Shown here one piece after another: positions 1 through 7,652 of a stretch of DNA of 64,000 nucleotides (its first letter is position 1; every line of letters begins with the position of its first letter). A model generated the notes under the pieces. It did not search any database and was not told the origin of the DNA. It saw nothing but the letters and a program-made list of their open reading frames with translations. Position numbers and translations under genes: made by a program. This DNA comes from Acidiphilium rubrum. GTDB taxonomy: Bacteria > Pseudomonadota > Alphaproteobacteria > Acetobacterales > Acetobacteraceae. Location: assembly GCF_900156265.1 (NCBI RefSeq), contig NZ_FTNE01000013.1, positions 1 through 64,000 of the forward strand, written 5' to 3'.

Positions 1-153
1 ATCCAGTTCGATACCTTGCGGCTACGCCTGATCAAACTCGCCGTCCAGGTCGAGACATTGAAGAAATCAATTCGCCTGCATCTGCCGCGATCGATGCCGG
101 ATCAGGTCATTCTCCGCTACGCTCTGGCCAGACTGCCCAGGTTACTGGTCTGA
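1..153 (+). CDS. IS1380-family transposase, C-terminal fragment (window edge)
   Basis: Frame 1 reads from the first base and gives 50 residues before a TGA. The peptide has the FDTLRLRLIKLA pattern followed by a basic, Leu/Arg-rich tail, which I recognise as the usual C-terminus of IS1380-family DDE transposases. The catalytic residues are upstream of the window, so activity cannot be judged. Family assignment rests on this short tail only. Confidence 0.6.
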   Translation: MQFDTLRLRLIKLAVQVETLKKSIRLHLPRSMPDQVILRYALARLPRLLV

Positions 154-333
154 GCCCAGGGGCGGTTGCCCCGACCGGTCCCGATCTCATCCAACTCCAG
201 CGCCGACACATCGCCAAGCTCATCAAAACCAGCCCAGAGCGGCCGGTGAGTCGTCACGCGCCCACGACGTCAGGTTGCATAGCTAATTGTAGAAGAATTG
301 AATGAAACGCCCTCATGAATAAATGCGGTTAGA
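1..333 (+). mobile_element. Right-hand end of an IS1380-type insertion sequence
   Basis: The window opens inside a transposase reading frame that stops at 151-153, followed by about 180 bp without a gene. Near 313-332 there is an A/T-containing stretch (tgaataaatgcgg) that I believe resembles the terminal sequence of IS1380 elements of acetic acid bacteria. The boundary is inferred: directly after it a signal-peptide-like reading frame begins with no start codon, as expected if the element landed in the 5' end of the next gene. The left end and any target duplication lie outside the window. Confidence 0.5.
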
Positions 334-360
334 TCGATCCCCACCATCATCGGCGCCGGC

Positions 361-1080
361 GTGATCGGCGTGGCTGGCATGGCCCTGGTCACGATGGCCA
401 GTTATGCGGCCGATACCTCGGGCACCACCACGGCGGCCGCGATGCCCAAGGGCGAGATGCTCGCCAAGGGCAGCGACTGTTTTTCGTGCCACGCGATCAA
501 CCAGAAAATCGTGGGGCCGGCGTTCAATGCGGTGGCCGCCAAATTCGCCGGCAAGAGCGGGGCCGAGACGACGCTGAGCGATGCGATCATGAAGGGTCAC
601 GTCGGCACCTGGGGCAATGTGCCGATGCCCGCGCATCCGCAGTTGAGTGCGGCGGATACCAAGGAGATCGTGTCCTGGATTCTGACACTGAAGACGACGA
701 CCGCCGCCACCGGTGCGGGGGCGAAAAAATACACCTATACGGTCAAAGGCAAGACGGTTTCGACCGATTTTCCGATCTTTCAGCCGGGCACGCAAAAAGT
801 CACAAAATCGGTGTTCACCGGCTACGAGCAGTATAATTCCTATTGTTTCCGCTGCCACGGCGCCGATGCGGTCGGCGGTTCCTACGCGCCCAATCTGCGG
901 CGCTCGCTGAACAACGGCATGTCGGAAAGCAAATTTCTGAGCATCGCGATGACCGGCAAGAAATCAAAAGGCATGCCGAGCTGGGCGGGGTTCTTCACGC
1001 CTGCGCAGATCCAGTCGATCTATCAGTATGTCGATGCCCGTGCCGTCGCGGTCGTCAGCGAGGGGACGCCGAAGCACTAA
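361..1080 (+). CDS. Dihaem c-type cytochrome, 5' end probably lost to the IS
   Basis: Periplasmic electron carrier with two haem c sites: CFSCH at residues 40-44 and CFRCH at 162-166 (numbered from the GTG at 361). The first half resembles small c5/c551-type cytochromes, with a possible Met ligand in NVPMPAHP. The second half resembles cytochromes that accept electrons from PQQ alcohol dehydrogenases. The start is abnormal. The hydrophobic leader ending MASYAAD is in frame with upstream codons back to 319, just after a stop at 316-318, but no ATG and no basic n-region exist, and the only start is a GTG inside the hydrophobic core. The likely explanation is that the IS replaced the true start, leaving the gene crippled or dependent on a weak start. 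It is followed by formaldehyde-oxidation genes, so a role in methanol or formaldehyde metabolism is plausible. Confidence 0.8.
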   Translation: MIGVAGMALVTMASYAADTSGTTTAAAMPKGEMLAKGSDCFSCHAINQKIVGPAFNAVAAKFAGKSGAETTLSDAIMKGHVGTWGNVPMPAHPQLSAADTKEIVSWILTLKTTTAATGAGAKKYTYTVKGKTVSTDFPIFQPGTQKVTKSVFTGYEQYNSYCFRCHGADAVGGSYAPNLRRSLNNGMSESKFLSIAMTGKKSKGMPSWAGFFTPAQIQSIYQYVDARAVAVVSEGTPKH

Positions 1081-1131
1081 CTCTCGCATGTCACGTCGAA
1101 CGACTGAACCGAACCAACAGGGAGAACTACA

Positions 1132-1704
1132 ATGGCCGTCTCTATCCATCCCGCCGTCGATCACGGGGTCAAACCAGGCGCGTCCGGCTTTTCGGGCGGC
1201 ACGCTGCATTGCCATTGCGCCAGCCACAAAGTGGCCGTGAAAATCGATGCGCAGACCGCGCACAACCACGCCTGCGGCTGCTCGAAATGCTGGAAGCCGA
1301 AGGGGGCGAAATTCGCCGTGATCGCCGTGGTATCGCGCGACGCGGTGCATGTGACCGAAAACGGCGGCAAGCTGCACATCGTCGATCATAACGCGACCAT
1401 CCAGCGCCATGCCTGCCGCGAGTGCGGCGTGCACATGTTCGGCCGGATCGAGAACAAGGCGCATCCGTTCTACGGGCTCGACTTCGTGCACACCGAACTG
1501 TCCGACGAGGCAGGCTGGTCGGCGCCGGAATTCGCCGCCTTCGTGTCCTCGGTGATCGAGCAGGGCACGCCGCCGGCCGAAATGGCGGGCATCCGCGCGC
1601 GGCTGAAGGAACTCGGCCTTGAGCCCTATGACTGCTTGTCGCCGCCGCTGATGGACGCTATCGCGACCAGTGTGGCGAAAGCGTCCGGCGCTCTCGCAGC
1701 TTAA
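1132..1704 (+). CDS. gfa: S-(hydroxymethyl)glutathione synthase (glutathione-dependent formaldehyde-activating enzyme)
   Basis: Condenses formaldehyde with glutathione to S-hydroxymethylglutathione in the cytoplasm, the first step of glutathione-dependent formaldehyde oxidation. The 190-residue protein has the zinc ligand pattern of the Gfa/CENP-V fold: CHC at 27-29, CGCSKC at 48-53 and CRECG at 95-99. Full length matches Gfa proteins of methylotrophic alphaproteobacteria. The ATG follows a GGGAGA ribosome site. It lies 18 bp upstream of frmA, the next enzyme of the pathway, so the two are almost certainly one operon. The wider Gfa superfamily includes proteins of unknown function, but the pairing with frmA makes this call strong. 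Confidence 0.9.
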   Translation: MAVSIHPAVDHGVKPGASGFSGGTLHCHCASHKVAVKIDAQTAHNHACGCSKCWKPKGAKFAVIAVVSRDAVHVTENGGKLHIVDHNATIQRHACRECGVHMFGRIENKAHPFYGLDFVHTELSDEAGWSAPEFAAFVSSVIEQGTPPAEMAGIRARLKELGLEPYDCLSPPLMDAIATSVAKASGALAA

Positions 1705-1722
1705 TCAAGGGGACTGAAGATA

Positions 1723-2832
1723 ATGGACGTTCGCGCCGCGATTGCGTGGAAAGCAGGCAAGACGCTCGACCTCGGGACCGTCAAACTCGAAGGTCCGAAG
1801 GCGGGCGAGGTGCTGGTGGAAATCAAGGCCACCGGCATCTGCCATACCGATGAATACACGCTGTCCGGCGCGGACCCCGAGGGTCTGTTTCCGGCCATTC
1901 TTGGCCACGAGGGGGCCGGCATCGTCGTCGATATCGGCCCCGGCGTGACCACGCTGAAAAAGGGCGATCACGTCATTCCGCTCTACACGCCGGAGTGCCG
2001 GCAATGTAAATCCTGCCTGTCGCGCAAGACCAATTTGTGCACCGCGATCCGCGCAACGCAGGGCAAGGGCGTGATGCCGGACGGCACCAGCCGCTTCTCC
2101 TGCGAGGGGGAGCCGGTGATGCATTATATGGGCTGCTCGACCTTCGCGAATTTCACCGTGCTGCCGGAAATCGCGCTGGCGAAGGTGCGCGAGGACGCGC
2201 CGTTCGACAAGATCTGCTATATCGGGTGCGGGGTTACCACCGGCATCGGTGCGGTGATCAACACCGCCAAGGTGCAGCCGGGCGACAATGTGGTGATTTT
2301 CGGCCTCGGCGGCATCGGGCTGAACGTCATTCAGGGCGCGCGGATTGCCGGCGCCGACAAGATCATCGGCGTCGATCTGAACAACGGCCGCAAGGCGATG
2401 GCGGAGAAATTCGGGCTGACCCATTTCGTCAACCCCTCCGAAATCGGCGAGGATCTGGTGCCGTATCTGGTCAATCTGACCGATGGCGGGGCGGATTTTT
2501 CCTTCGAGTGCATCGGCAATGTGAAGGTGATGCGCCAGGCGCTGGAATGCTGCCATCGTGGTTGGGGCACCTCGATCATTGTTGGCGTGGCCGGCGCGGG
2601 GCAGGAGATTTCGACGCGGCCGTTCCAGCTGGTGACCGGGCGCAACTGGCGCGGCACCGCGTTCGGCGGCGCGCGCGGGCGGACCGATGTGCCGAAGATT
2701 GTCGATTGGTACATGGACGGCAAGATCAACATCGATGATCTGATCACACATGTGCTGCCGTTCGAACAGATCAACGAGGGGTTCGAGCTGATGCGCAAGG
2801 GCGAGAGCATTCGCAGCGTCGTCGTTTACTGA
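1723..2832 (+). CDS. frmA: S-(hydroxymethyl)glutathione dehydrogenase (class III alcohol dehydrogenase)
   Basis: Oxidises S-hydroxymethylglutathione with NAD+ to S-formylglutathione, and commonly reduces S-nitrosoglutathione. The 369-residue medium-chain dehydrogenase shows catalytic zinc ligands C40, H62 and C169, four structural zinc cysteines C92, C95, C98 and C106, and a Rossmann motif (FGLGGIGLNV). It is the length expected for FrmA/AdhC/FlhA. It sits directly after gfa, and its stop overlaps the start of the following TonB receptor gene (TGATG), implying translational coupling. The S-formylglutathione hydrolase needed next is not in this window. Confidence 0.95.
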   Translation: MDVRAAIAWKAGKTLDLGTVKLEGPKAGEVLVEIKATGICHTDEYTLSGADPEGLFPAILGHEGAGIVVDIGPGVTTLKKGDHVIPLYTPECRQCKSCLSRKTNLCTAIRATQGKGVMPDGTSRFSCEGEPVMHYMGCSTFANFTVLPEIALAKVREDAPFDKICYIGCGVTTGIGAVINTAKVQPGDNVVIFGLGGIGLNVIQGARIAGADKIIGVDLNNGRKAMAEKFGLTHFVNPSEIGEDLVPYLVNLTDGGADFSFECIGNVKVMRQALECCHRGWGTSIIVGVAGAGQEISTRPFQLVTGRNWRGTAFGGARGRTDVPKIVDWYMDGKINIDDLITHVLPFEQINEGFELMRKGESIRSVVVY

Positions 2833-4946
2833 TGTCGGCGCGGCTGATGCATGGCGCCGTCTCGCTGCTGGCGGGTACGGCGCTCGCCTCGGTCGCGGTT
2901 TCGGCCTGGGCGCAGACCGCGCCGCCGGTGATCATTCCCTCGCCGGGGACGATCGCGATCAAGCGGATCGTGGTGAGTGCGACGCGCACGCGTCAGTCGA
3001 GTTTCGACGTGCCGGTCTCGATCTATGCGGTGACCGGGCGGCAGGTGAGCACAGCGAACGAGCAGGAGAACCTGTCCGAAAGTCTCGACCGGGTGCCCGG
3101 CATCGATGTGCAGAACCAGCAGAATTACGCCACCGGCGTGCGCATCACCTCGCGCGGGTTCGGCGCGCAGACCGCGTTCGGCACCCGCAACGTCAAAATC
3201 CTGATCGATGGCGTGCCGGCGACGCAACCCGATGGCACCGGTGATTCCGAAGTGATCGATCTCGGCGACGTGTCGCGGATCGAGGTGCTGAGCGGGCCGT
3301 TTTCGGTGTTGTACGGCAATGCCGCGGGCGGTGTGATCCAGGTGTTCAGCAAGGACGGGCCGGCGGTGCCGACGATCAGCGGCGGTATTCTGGCTTCCAG
3401 TTACGGTAGTTGGCGGGCCAGCGCGTCGTATGGCGGGACGCAGAAATTCGGCACCGATGGCTCGTTCAACTACATGATGAACGCATCGGATTTCTATTCC
3501 GGCGGGTATCGCGATCATAGTGCGGCGCGGCGCCAGCAGTTTTACGGCAAGTATCGGGTGCAGGTGGATGCCGACACTAGTTACACCTTGCTGGTCGATG
3601 CGCTGAACGAGCCGCGCTCGCTCGACCCCGGCGGGCTGACGGCGGCGCAATATCATGCCGATCCGCAGGCGGCCGGCAATAACGCCGTGAAATTCGATAC
3701 CCGCAAATCGCTGCGGCATTTCCAGTTCGGCTTCATCATGCGCCACCGGATCGATGCCGATAACAGCATCCGCCTGCTGGTGTATGATGTGAACCACGAC
3801 GTGCTGCAATATCTGCCGTTCACCGGCAGTTTCGCGGCATCGGGTGGCGGCGTGGTGGACCTGGCGCGCAAATCGGGCGGCGTCGGCGCGCGGTTCACCC
3901 ATAAGGACCAGATCGCGGGCGTGCCGATCACCGCGGTCGCGGGGGTCGATTTCGGGTATGAGGATCAGCATCGCAAAGGCTATGTGAATAATTACGGCAC
4001 CATCGGTGGGTTGCGGCGCAATGAGCAGGATATTGCGCGCAACATCGCCGAATACGCGCAGATCAACGCCAATTTGACGCCGAAAATCATTTTCGACGCC
4101 GGTTTGCGGCATAGCCAGGATTATTTCAGCGTGCAGGATCTGTACGTGACGCCGAAACTGACCAACGATACCGGTTCGGTCAGCTATTCGCACACCAGCC
4201 TGGTGGCGGGCGTAACCTATCATTTGACATCGACGACCAATTTGTTCGCCGATTATGGCGAAGGGTTCGAGACGCCGACGCTCGACCAGCTCGCCTATCT
4301 GCCGAACGGCGAGGCGGGGTTCAACGCCGCCCTGGTGCCGACCACCAGTGAGAATTACGAGGCGGGCATCAAATCCCTGGTCGGGTCGCGCACCTATGCG
4401 CAGGTGGCGGCGTTTCATACCCATACCAACAATCAGATCGTGGTATCGTCCTCGAACAACGGCCGCACCGCCTATGCGAACGAGGGGCAGACCGGGCGCA
4501 ACGGCGTCGATGCCAGTATCGACAGTTTTCTGCCGCACCACATCGAATTATACGGCTCCTACACGCTGCTGAAGGCGTTTTTCGAGCATAGCGCGATCGC
4601 CGGCAAGGCGCTGCCCGGCGTACCGCAGCAGCGGATTTTCACCGAGGCGAGTTGGCACGATCCGGCGAGCGGCTTCTATACCTCGGTCGATGGCCAGTGG
4701 CAGAGCCGGATGTATGTTGACAATCAGAACTCGGCCTATGCCGCCGGCTATTTCACCGCGGGCATTGCCGGCGGGTTTCGCCAGACGATTGGCAAGTTCG
4801 GGTTCGATGAATTCGCGCGGGTCGATAATCTGTTCAACCGGACCTATGTCGGCGCGGTCGTCGTGGCGGCGAATAATGGGCAGTATTACGAGCCTTCGCC
4901 GGGACGGAATTTTGTTTTGGGGGCTACGGCGAAGTATAGGTTTTAG
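2832..4946 (+). CDS. TonB-dependent outer-membrane receptor, PqqU/YncD-like (candidate PQQ importer)
   Basis: A 704-residue outer-membrane gated pore: signal peptide ending AWA, a TonB box-like stretch (RIVVSATR), a plug domain (about residues 45-170) and a 22-strand barrel ending in F. Several blocks match what I recall of E. coli YncD, now called PqqU and shown to take up pyrroloquinoline quinone: the NLSESL...PGI start of the plug, the LYGNAAGGV loop, the DPGGLT/DTRKS segment, and the end with GRVDNLFNRTYVGAV and YYEPSPGRN. Context agrees, since it is coupled to frmA and lies near a PQQ dehydrogenase. Substrate assignment is inference; a metal or siderophore ligand is the alternative. No pqqABCDE genes are present here, so I cannot tell whether the cell makes or scavenges PQQ. 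Confidence 0.8.
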   Translation: MSARLMHGAVSLLAGTALASVAVSAWAQTAPPVIIPSPGTIAIKRIVVSATRTRQSSFDVPVSIYAVTGRQVSTANEQENLSESLDRVPGIDVQNQQNYATGVRITSRGFGAQTAFGTRNVKILIDGVPATQPDGTGDSEVIDLGDVSRIEVLSGPFSVLYGNAAGGVIQVFSKDGPAVPTISGGILASSYGSWRASASYGGTQKFGTDGSFNYMMNASDFYSGGYRDHSAARRQQFYGKYRVQVDADTSYTLLVDALNEPRSLDPGGLTAAQYHADPQAAGNNAVKFDTRKSLRHFQFGFIMRHRIDADNSIRLLVYDVNHDVLQYLPFTGSFAASGGGVVDLARKSGGVGARFTHKDQIAGVPITAVAGVDFGYEDQHRKGYVNNYGTIGGLRRNEQDIARNIAEYAQINANLTPKIIFDAGLRHSQDYFSVQDLYVTPKLTNDTGSVSYSHTSLVAGVTYHLTSTTNLFADYGEGFETPTLDQLAYLPNGEAGFNAALVPTTSENYEAGIKSLVGSRTYAQVAAFHTHTNNQIVVSSSNNGRTAYANEGQTGRNGVDASIDSFLPHHIELYGSYTLLKAFFEHSAIAGKALPGVPQQRIFTEASWHDPASGFYTSVDGQWQSRMYVDNQNSAYAAGYFTAGIAGGFRQTIGKFGFDEFARVDNLFNRTYVGAVVVAANNGQYYEPSPGRNFVLGATAKYRF

Positions 4947-4949
4947 AAG

Positions 4950-5070
4950 GGTTCTTTTTTGTAAAAAAGAACCAAAAAACTTTTATTTTGCTGGGCCATG
5001 GGCGTCGGCACCGCCAACGCCCATGGCCCAGAGTCAAAAAATTTTTTGCTTCTTTTTTATAAAAAAGAAG
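4950..5070. repeat. A/T hairpin repeat, inverted pair, with central GC stem
   Basis: Between two convergent genes. Two hairpins of the form TTCTTTTTT-GTA-AAAAAAGAA face each other (4951-4972 and 5049-5070), each followed inward by an A/T tract. Between them is a 15-bp perfect inverted repeat, ctgggccatgggcgt at 4991-5005 with its complement at 5017-5031. The whole 120 bp is roughly one large palindrome and could act as a bidirectional terminator. Related copies occur at 7371, 34331, 51735 and 59905. Confidence 0.85.
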
Positions 5071-5076
5071 TCTTCC

Positions 5077-6456
5077 TTAAAACACCTTCCCAGGCCCCAT
5101 CCCCCCGCCTGGATCCAGCGCCAGCTTGATCCGCCGCATCACCCCGCGCTCCGTCTCATCGCGCCACTGCCCGAACGCTGCGCGTTTGACCAGGCCGACG
5201 CCGTGTTCGGCCGAGAAACTGCCGCCGAGGTCGGCGACGATGGCGTTGACATCCGCCATCAGCGCCTCGGGATCGGCGGTGGTGATGACGTTGAGGTGGA
5301 TATTGCCGTCGCCGATATGGCCGAACGCGGCCATGCGTGCGTCGGGGTAGGTTTTGGCGAGCATGGTTGCCGCACGGTCGAGCAGCGCGGGCACTGATGC
5401 GACCGGCACCGAGACGTCGTTCTTGATCGAGGCGCCTTCGCGTTTCTGGGATTCCGAGACGTGTTCGCGCAGCGCCCAGAAGGCGAGGCGCTGGGCTTCG
5501 GACAGGGCGATGGCGGCATCCTCGATGAGGCCGGCTTCGAGCGCATCGCCCAGCACCGCCTCGATCGTGGTGCGCAGGGCCGCGTTGCGCCGGGTGGTCG
5601 CGAGTTCGATCAGCGCGTAATGCGCGGCAGATTGGCCGAGCGGCAAACGGCCATCCGGCATGTGCCGCAAATTGATCTCCATCGCGGTGCCCGAGATGTA
5701 TTCGAAGGCGTAGAGCGCGGCATCGTCCTCGTCGCGGAAGCGGGCGAACAGGTCGAGCACGGCGGCGACGCTGGCGAGGCCGACCAGGCAGGTGGCGCGT
5801 TCGCGCGGCGCGGGCGATAGTTTGAGCACGGCGGCGGTGATGATGCCGAGCGTGCCTTCCGATCCGGCGAACAACTGGCGCAGGGCGTAGCCGGTGTTGT
5901 CCTTGCGCAGGGCGCGCAGCCCGTGCCAGATCGCGCCGTCCGGCAGCACGACTTCGAGGCCGAGAACCAGGTCGCGCGCGTTGCCGAAGCGCAGCGTGTT
6001 GTTGCCGCCCGCGTTGGTCGCGATGACGCCGCCGATCTGCGCGCTGCCTTCGGAACTGATCGAGAGCGGCAGCAGCGCGCCCGCCGCCTCGGCCGCCAAC
6101 TGTGCGGCGCGCAGGGTCATGCCGGCTTCGACCACCAGAGTGAGGCCGGCGCGATCGACGCTGCGCAGGCGGTTCAGACGCGCCAGGCTGAGGACGATTT
6201 CGGCATCCGGCGCGCTGGGAATGCCGCCGGCAACCATCGAGGTGTTGCCGCCCTGCGGCACGATGGCGACGCCTGCGGCCGCGCACAGCGCCACGGCGGC
6301 GGCGACGCCCGCGGTATCGGCGGGGCGGAGCACGGCGCGCGGGGTGTTGCGGTACAGGCCGCGCCAATCCTCGCCATACGGGGCGATGTCGTGCGGTTCG
6401 GTCAGCACGGCGGCGGGCCCCAGGGCGGCGGTGAGGCGCGAGATCAGAGCATCCAT
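5077..6456 (-). CDS. FAD-linked oxidase of the GlcD/D-lactate dehydrogenase family
   Basis: Likely oxidises a 2-hydroxy acid (D-lactate, glycolate or D-2-hydroxyglutarate type) to the 2-oxo acid using FAD. The 459-residue protein has an N-terminal FAD_binding_4 domain (about 35-175, with the PQGGNTSMVAGG pyrophosphate-binding loop and IGGVIATNAGG), then a FAD-oxidase C-terminal domain ending with the family signature SAEHGVGLVKR near residue 420. The HIGDGNIHLN motif near residue 380 is also typical. It is transcribed divergently from an IclR regulator 107 bp away, which probably controls it. Its 3' end runs into the A/T hairpin repeat. The exact substrate cannot be read from sequence. Confidence 0.85.
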   Translation of the reverse strand: MDALISRLTAALGPAAVLTEPHDIAPYGEDWRGLYRNTPRAVLRPADTAGVAAAVALCAAAGVAIVPQGGNTSMVAGGIPSAPDAEIVLSLARLNRLRSVDRAGLTLVVEAGMTLRAAQLAAEAAGALLPLSISSEGSAQIGGVIATNAGGNNTLRFGNARDLVLGLEVVLPDGAIWHGLRALRKDNTGYALRQLFAGSEGTLGIITAAVLKLSPAPRERATCLVGLASVAAVLDLFARFRDEDDAALYAFEYISGTAMEINLRHMPDGRLPLGQSAAHYALIELATTRRNAALRTTIEAVLGDALEAGLIEDAAIALSEAQRLAFWALREHVSESQKREGASIKNDVSVPVASVPALLDRAATMLAKTYPDARMAAFGHIGDGNIHLNVITTADPEALMADVNAIVADLGGSFSAEHGVGLVKRAAFGQWRDETERGVMRRIKLALDPGGGMGPGKVF

Positions 6457-6511
6457 GATCGTGATATATCCGCTGGATCGGCGCGTCGGAAGGGACGTTT
6501 ATTTCAAATTG

Positions 6512-6526
6512 CGGAACCGGCTTCCG
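6512..6526. promoter_or_regulatory. Candidate IclR operator
   Basis: CGGAA-CCGGC-TTCCG is an inverted repeat with 5-bp arms and a 5-bp centre, located between the divergent FAD oxidase and IclR genes. IclR-family sites commonly have this GGAA-n5-TTCC layout. Position and symmetry suggest control of both promoters by the adjacent regulator; binding is not shown. Confidence 0.5.
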
Positions 6527-6563
6527 AATTGACAACGGGGCGGGCGGGCTTACCCTGATCCGC

Positions 6564-7343
6564 ATGACCATGCCCATCACCGATCTGCCCACCAGCATCG
6601 CCAAGGCGTTCGCGCTGCTGCGCTGCGTGAGTGTGAGCGAACCGCCGGCCAGTTTTTCGACCCTGCTGGAGCAGACCGGCCTGCCCAAAGCAACGCTGCA
6701 CCGCCTGTTGCAGGAGCTGGTCACCGCCGGGTTGATCCGCACCGCGCCGGACCGGACCTACCGGCCGGCACTCGGTCTGCTCGAACTCGCGTACCGGGCG
6801 TGGGAATCGATCGATCTGAAGGCGGTGGCGTCGCGCCATGTCGATACGCTGTGGCGCAGCACCGATGAAACCGTGCATCTCGCGGTGCGGGATGGGCACG
6901 AGATCATCTATATCGACAAGCGCGAGAGCCCGAAGACGCTGCGGCTGTTTTCCTCGGTCGGGCGGCGCGGACCGCTGCACTGCACCGGCGTGGGCAAGGC
7001 GATTCTGGCGCATCTGCCGCAGGCCGAACGCGACGAGATCATCAATGCGATCACATTGACGGGGCATACGCCGCACACCATCACCTCCCGCCATCTGCTG
7101 CGCGCCGCGTTCGACGATATTCGCGCGGCAGGGCTCGCGTTCGACCGGGAGGAGCACGAGGTCGGCATCATCTGCGTCGCGGCGCCGATTTTCGATCGCA
7201 CCGGTCGTCCGGTCGCCAGCCTGAGCGTGACCGCACCGGCGATGCGGATGGACGACGCCCGGCTGGCAACCCTGGCGCCGGAGGTGAAACTCGCCGCGGA
7301 ACGGATTTCGGCGGATGTTGTGGCATCGAACTGCGTGATCTGA
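6564..7343 (+). CDS. IclR-family transcriptional regulator
   Basis: A 259-residue regulator with a winged helix-turn-helix at about residues 10-70 (SFSTLLEQTGLPKATLHRLL) and an IclR effector-binding domain from about 85 to 250, including the GPLHCTGVGKAILAHL core conserved in the family. IclR proteins bind a small carboxylate or aromatic ligand and usually repress a neighbouring catabolic gene. The divergent FAD-linked 2-hydroxyacid oxidase is the obvious target, and a symmetric site lies between them. The first ATG was used; it has no strong ribosome site, and a second ATG two codons later is possible. A single A/T hairpin repeat follows the stop. Confidence 0.9.
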   Translation: MTMPITDLPTSIAKAFALLRCVSVSEPPASFSTLLEQTGLPKATLHRLLQELVTAGLIRTAPDRTYRPALGLLELAYRAWESIDLKAVASRHVDTLWRSTDETVHLAVRDGHEIIYIDKRESPKTLRLFSSVGRRGPLHCTGVGKAILAHLPQAERDEIINAITLTGHTPHTITSRHLLRAAFDDIRAAGLAFDREEHEVGIICVAAPIFDRTGRPVASLSVTAPAMRMDDARLATLAPEVKLAAERISADVVASNCVI

Positions 7344-7652
7344 AGGAACGTGTGAAAGAGCGAGGAAGTACTTCTTTTTTGTAAAAAAGAAGCAAAAAAC
7401 TTTTTGACTCTTGGATAGGGGTGGTTTGATTGGTGCGGGGTCGACTTATAGACTAGTCTGATTGAGCACTTTTGGATGCGGAAAATATATGCGGGCCCGC
7501 TGCTCCTTGTGACTGGTCTTGAAGGCTCTTGCCCGCCGGACCGCGCCCTCTTGCATCACACTCGCGTTATGGTAGCGTTACCAATGAAACGAGTTGCCGC
7601 CAGATCAGGCGACATCCCGTAGGCTGCGTCTCAAAATAAGGAAACGGACCCA
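7344..7652. other. Intergenic region upstream of the PQQ dehydrogenase
   Basis: About 310 bp without a gene. It starts with a single copy of the A/T hairpin repeat (7371-7410), probably the IclR terminator. The remainder should hold the promoter of the PQQ dehydrogenase operon, but I see no convincing -35/-10 pair. A purine-rich AAGGA lies about 10 bases before the ATG at 7653. Confidence 0.5.
7371..7412. repeat. A/T hairpin repeat, single copy
   Basis: CTTCTTTTTT-GTA-AAAAAAGAAG followed by caaaaaactttttgactc, the same core and tail as the paired copies elsewhere. It lies 27 bp after the IclR stop codon. The hairpin plus T tract would suit an intrinsic terminator. Confidence 0.8.

Noticed and set aside
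2826-4541. Long antisense frame of about 570 codons opposite the TonB receptor
   Set aside because: It mirrors the receptor gene's codon structure in a GC-rich genome, is rich in Arg/His/Gly with no domain, and the plus-strand gene has clear homology and a signal peptide.
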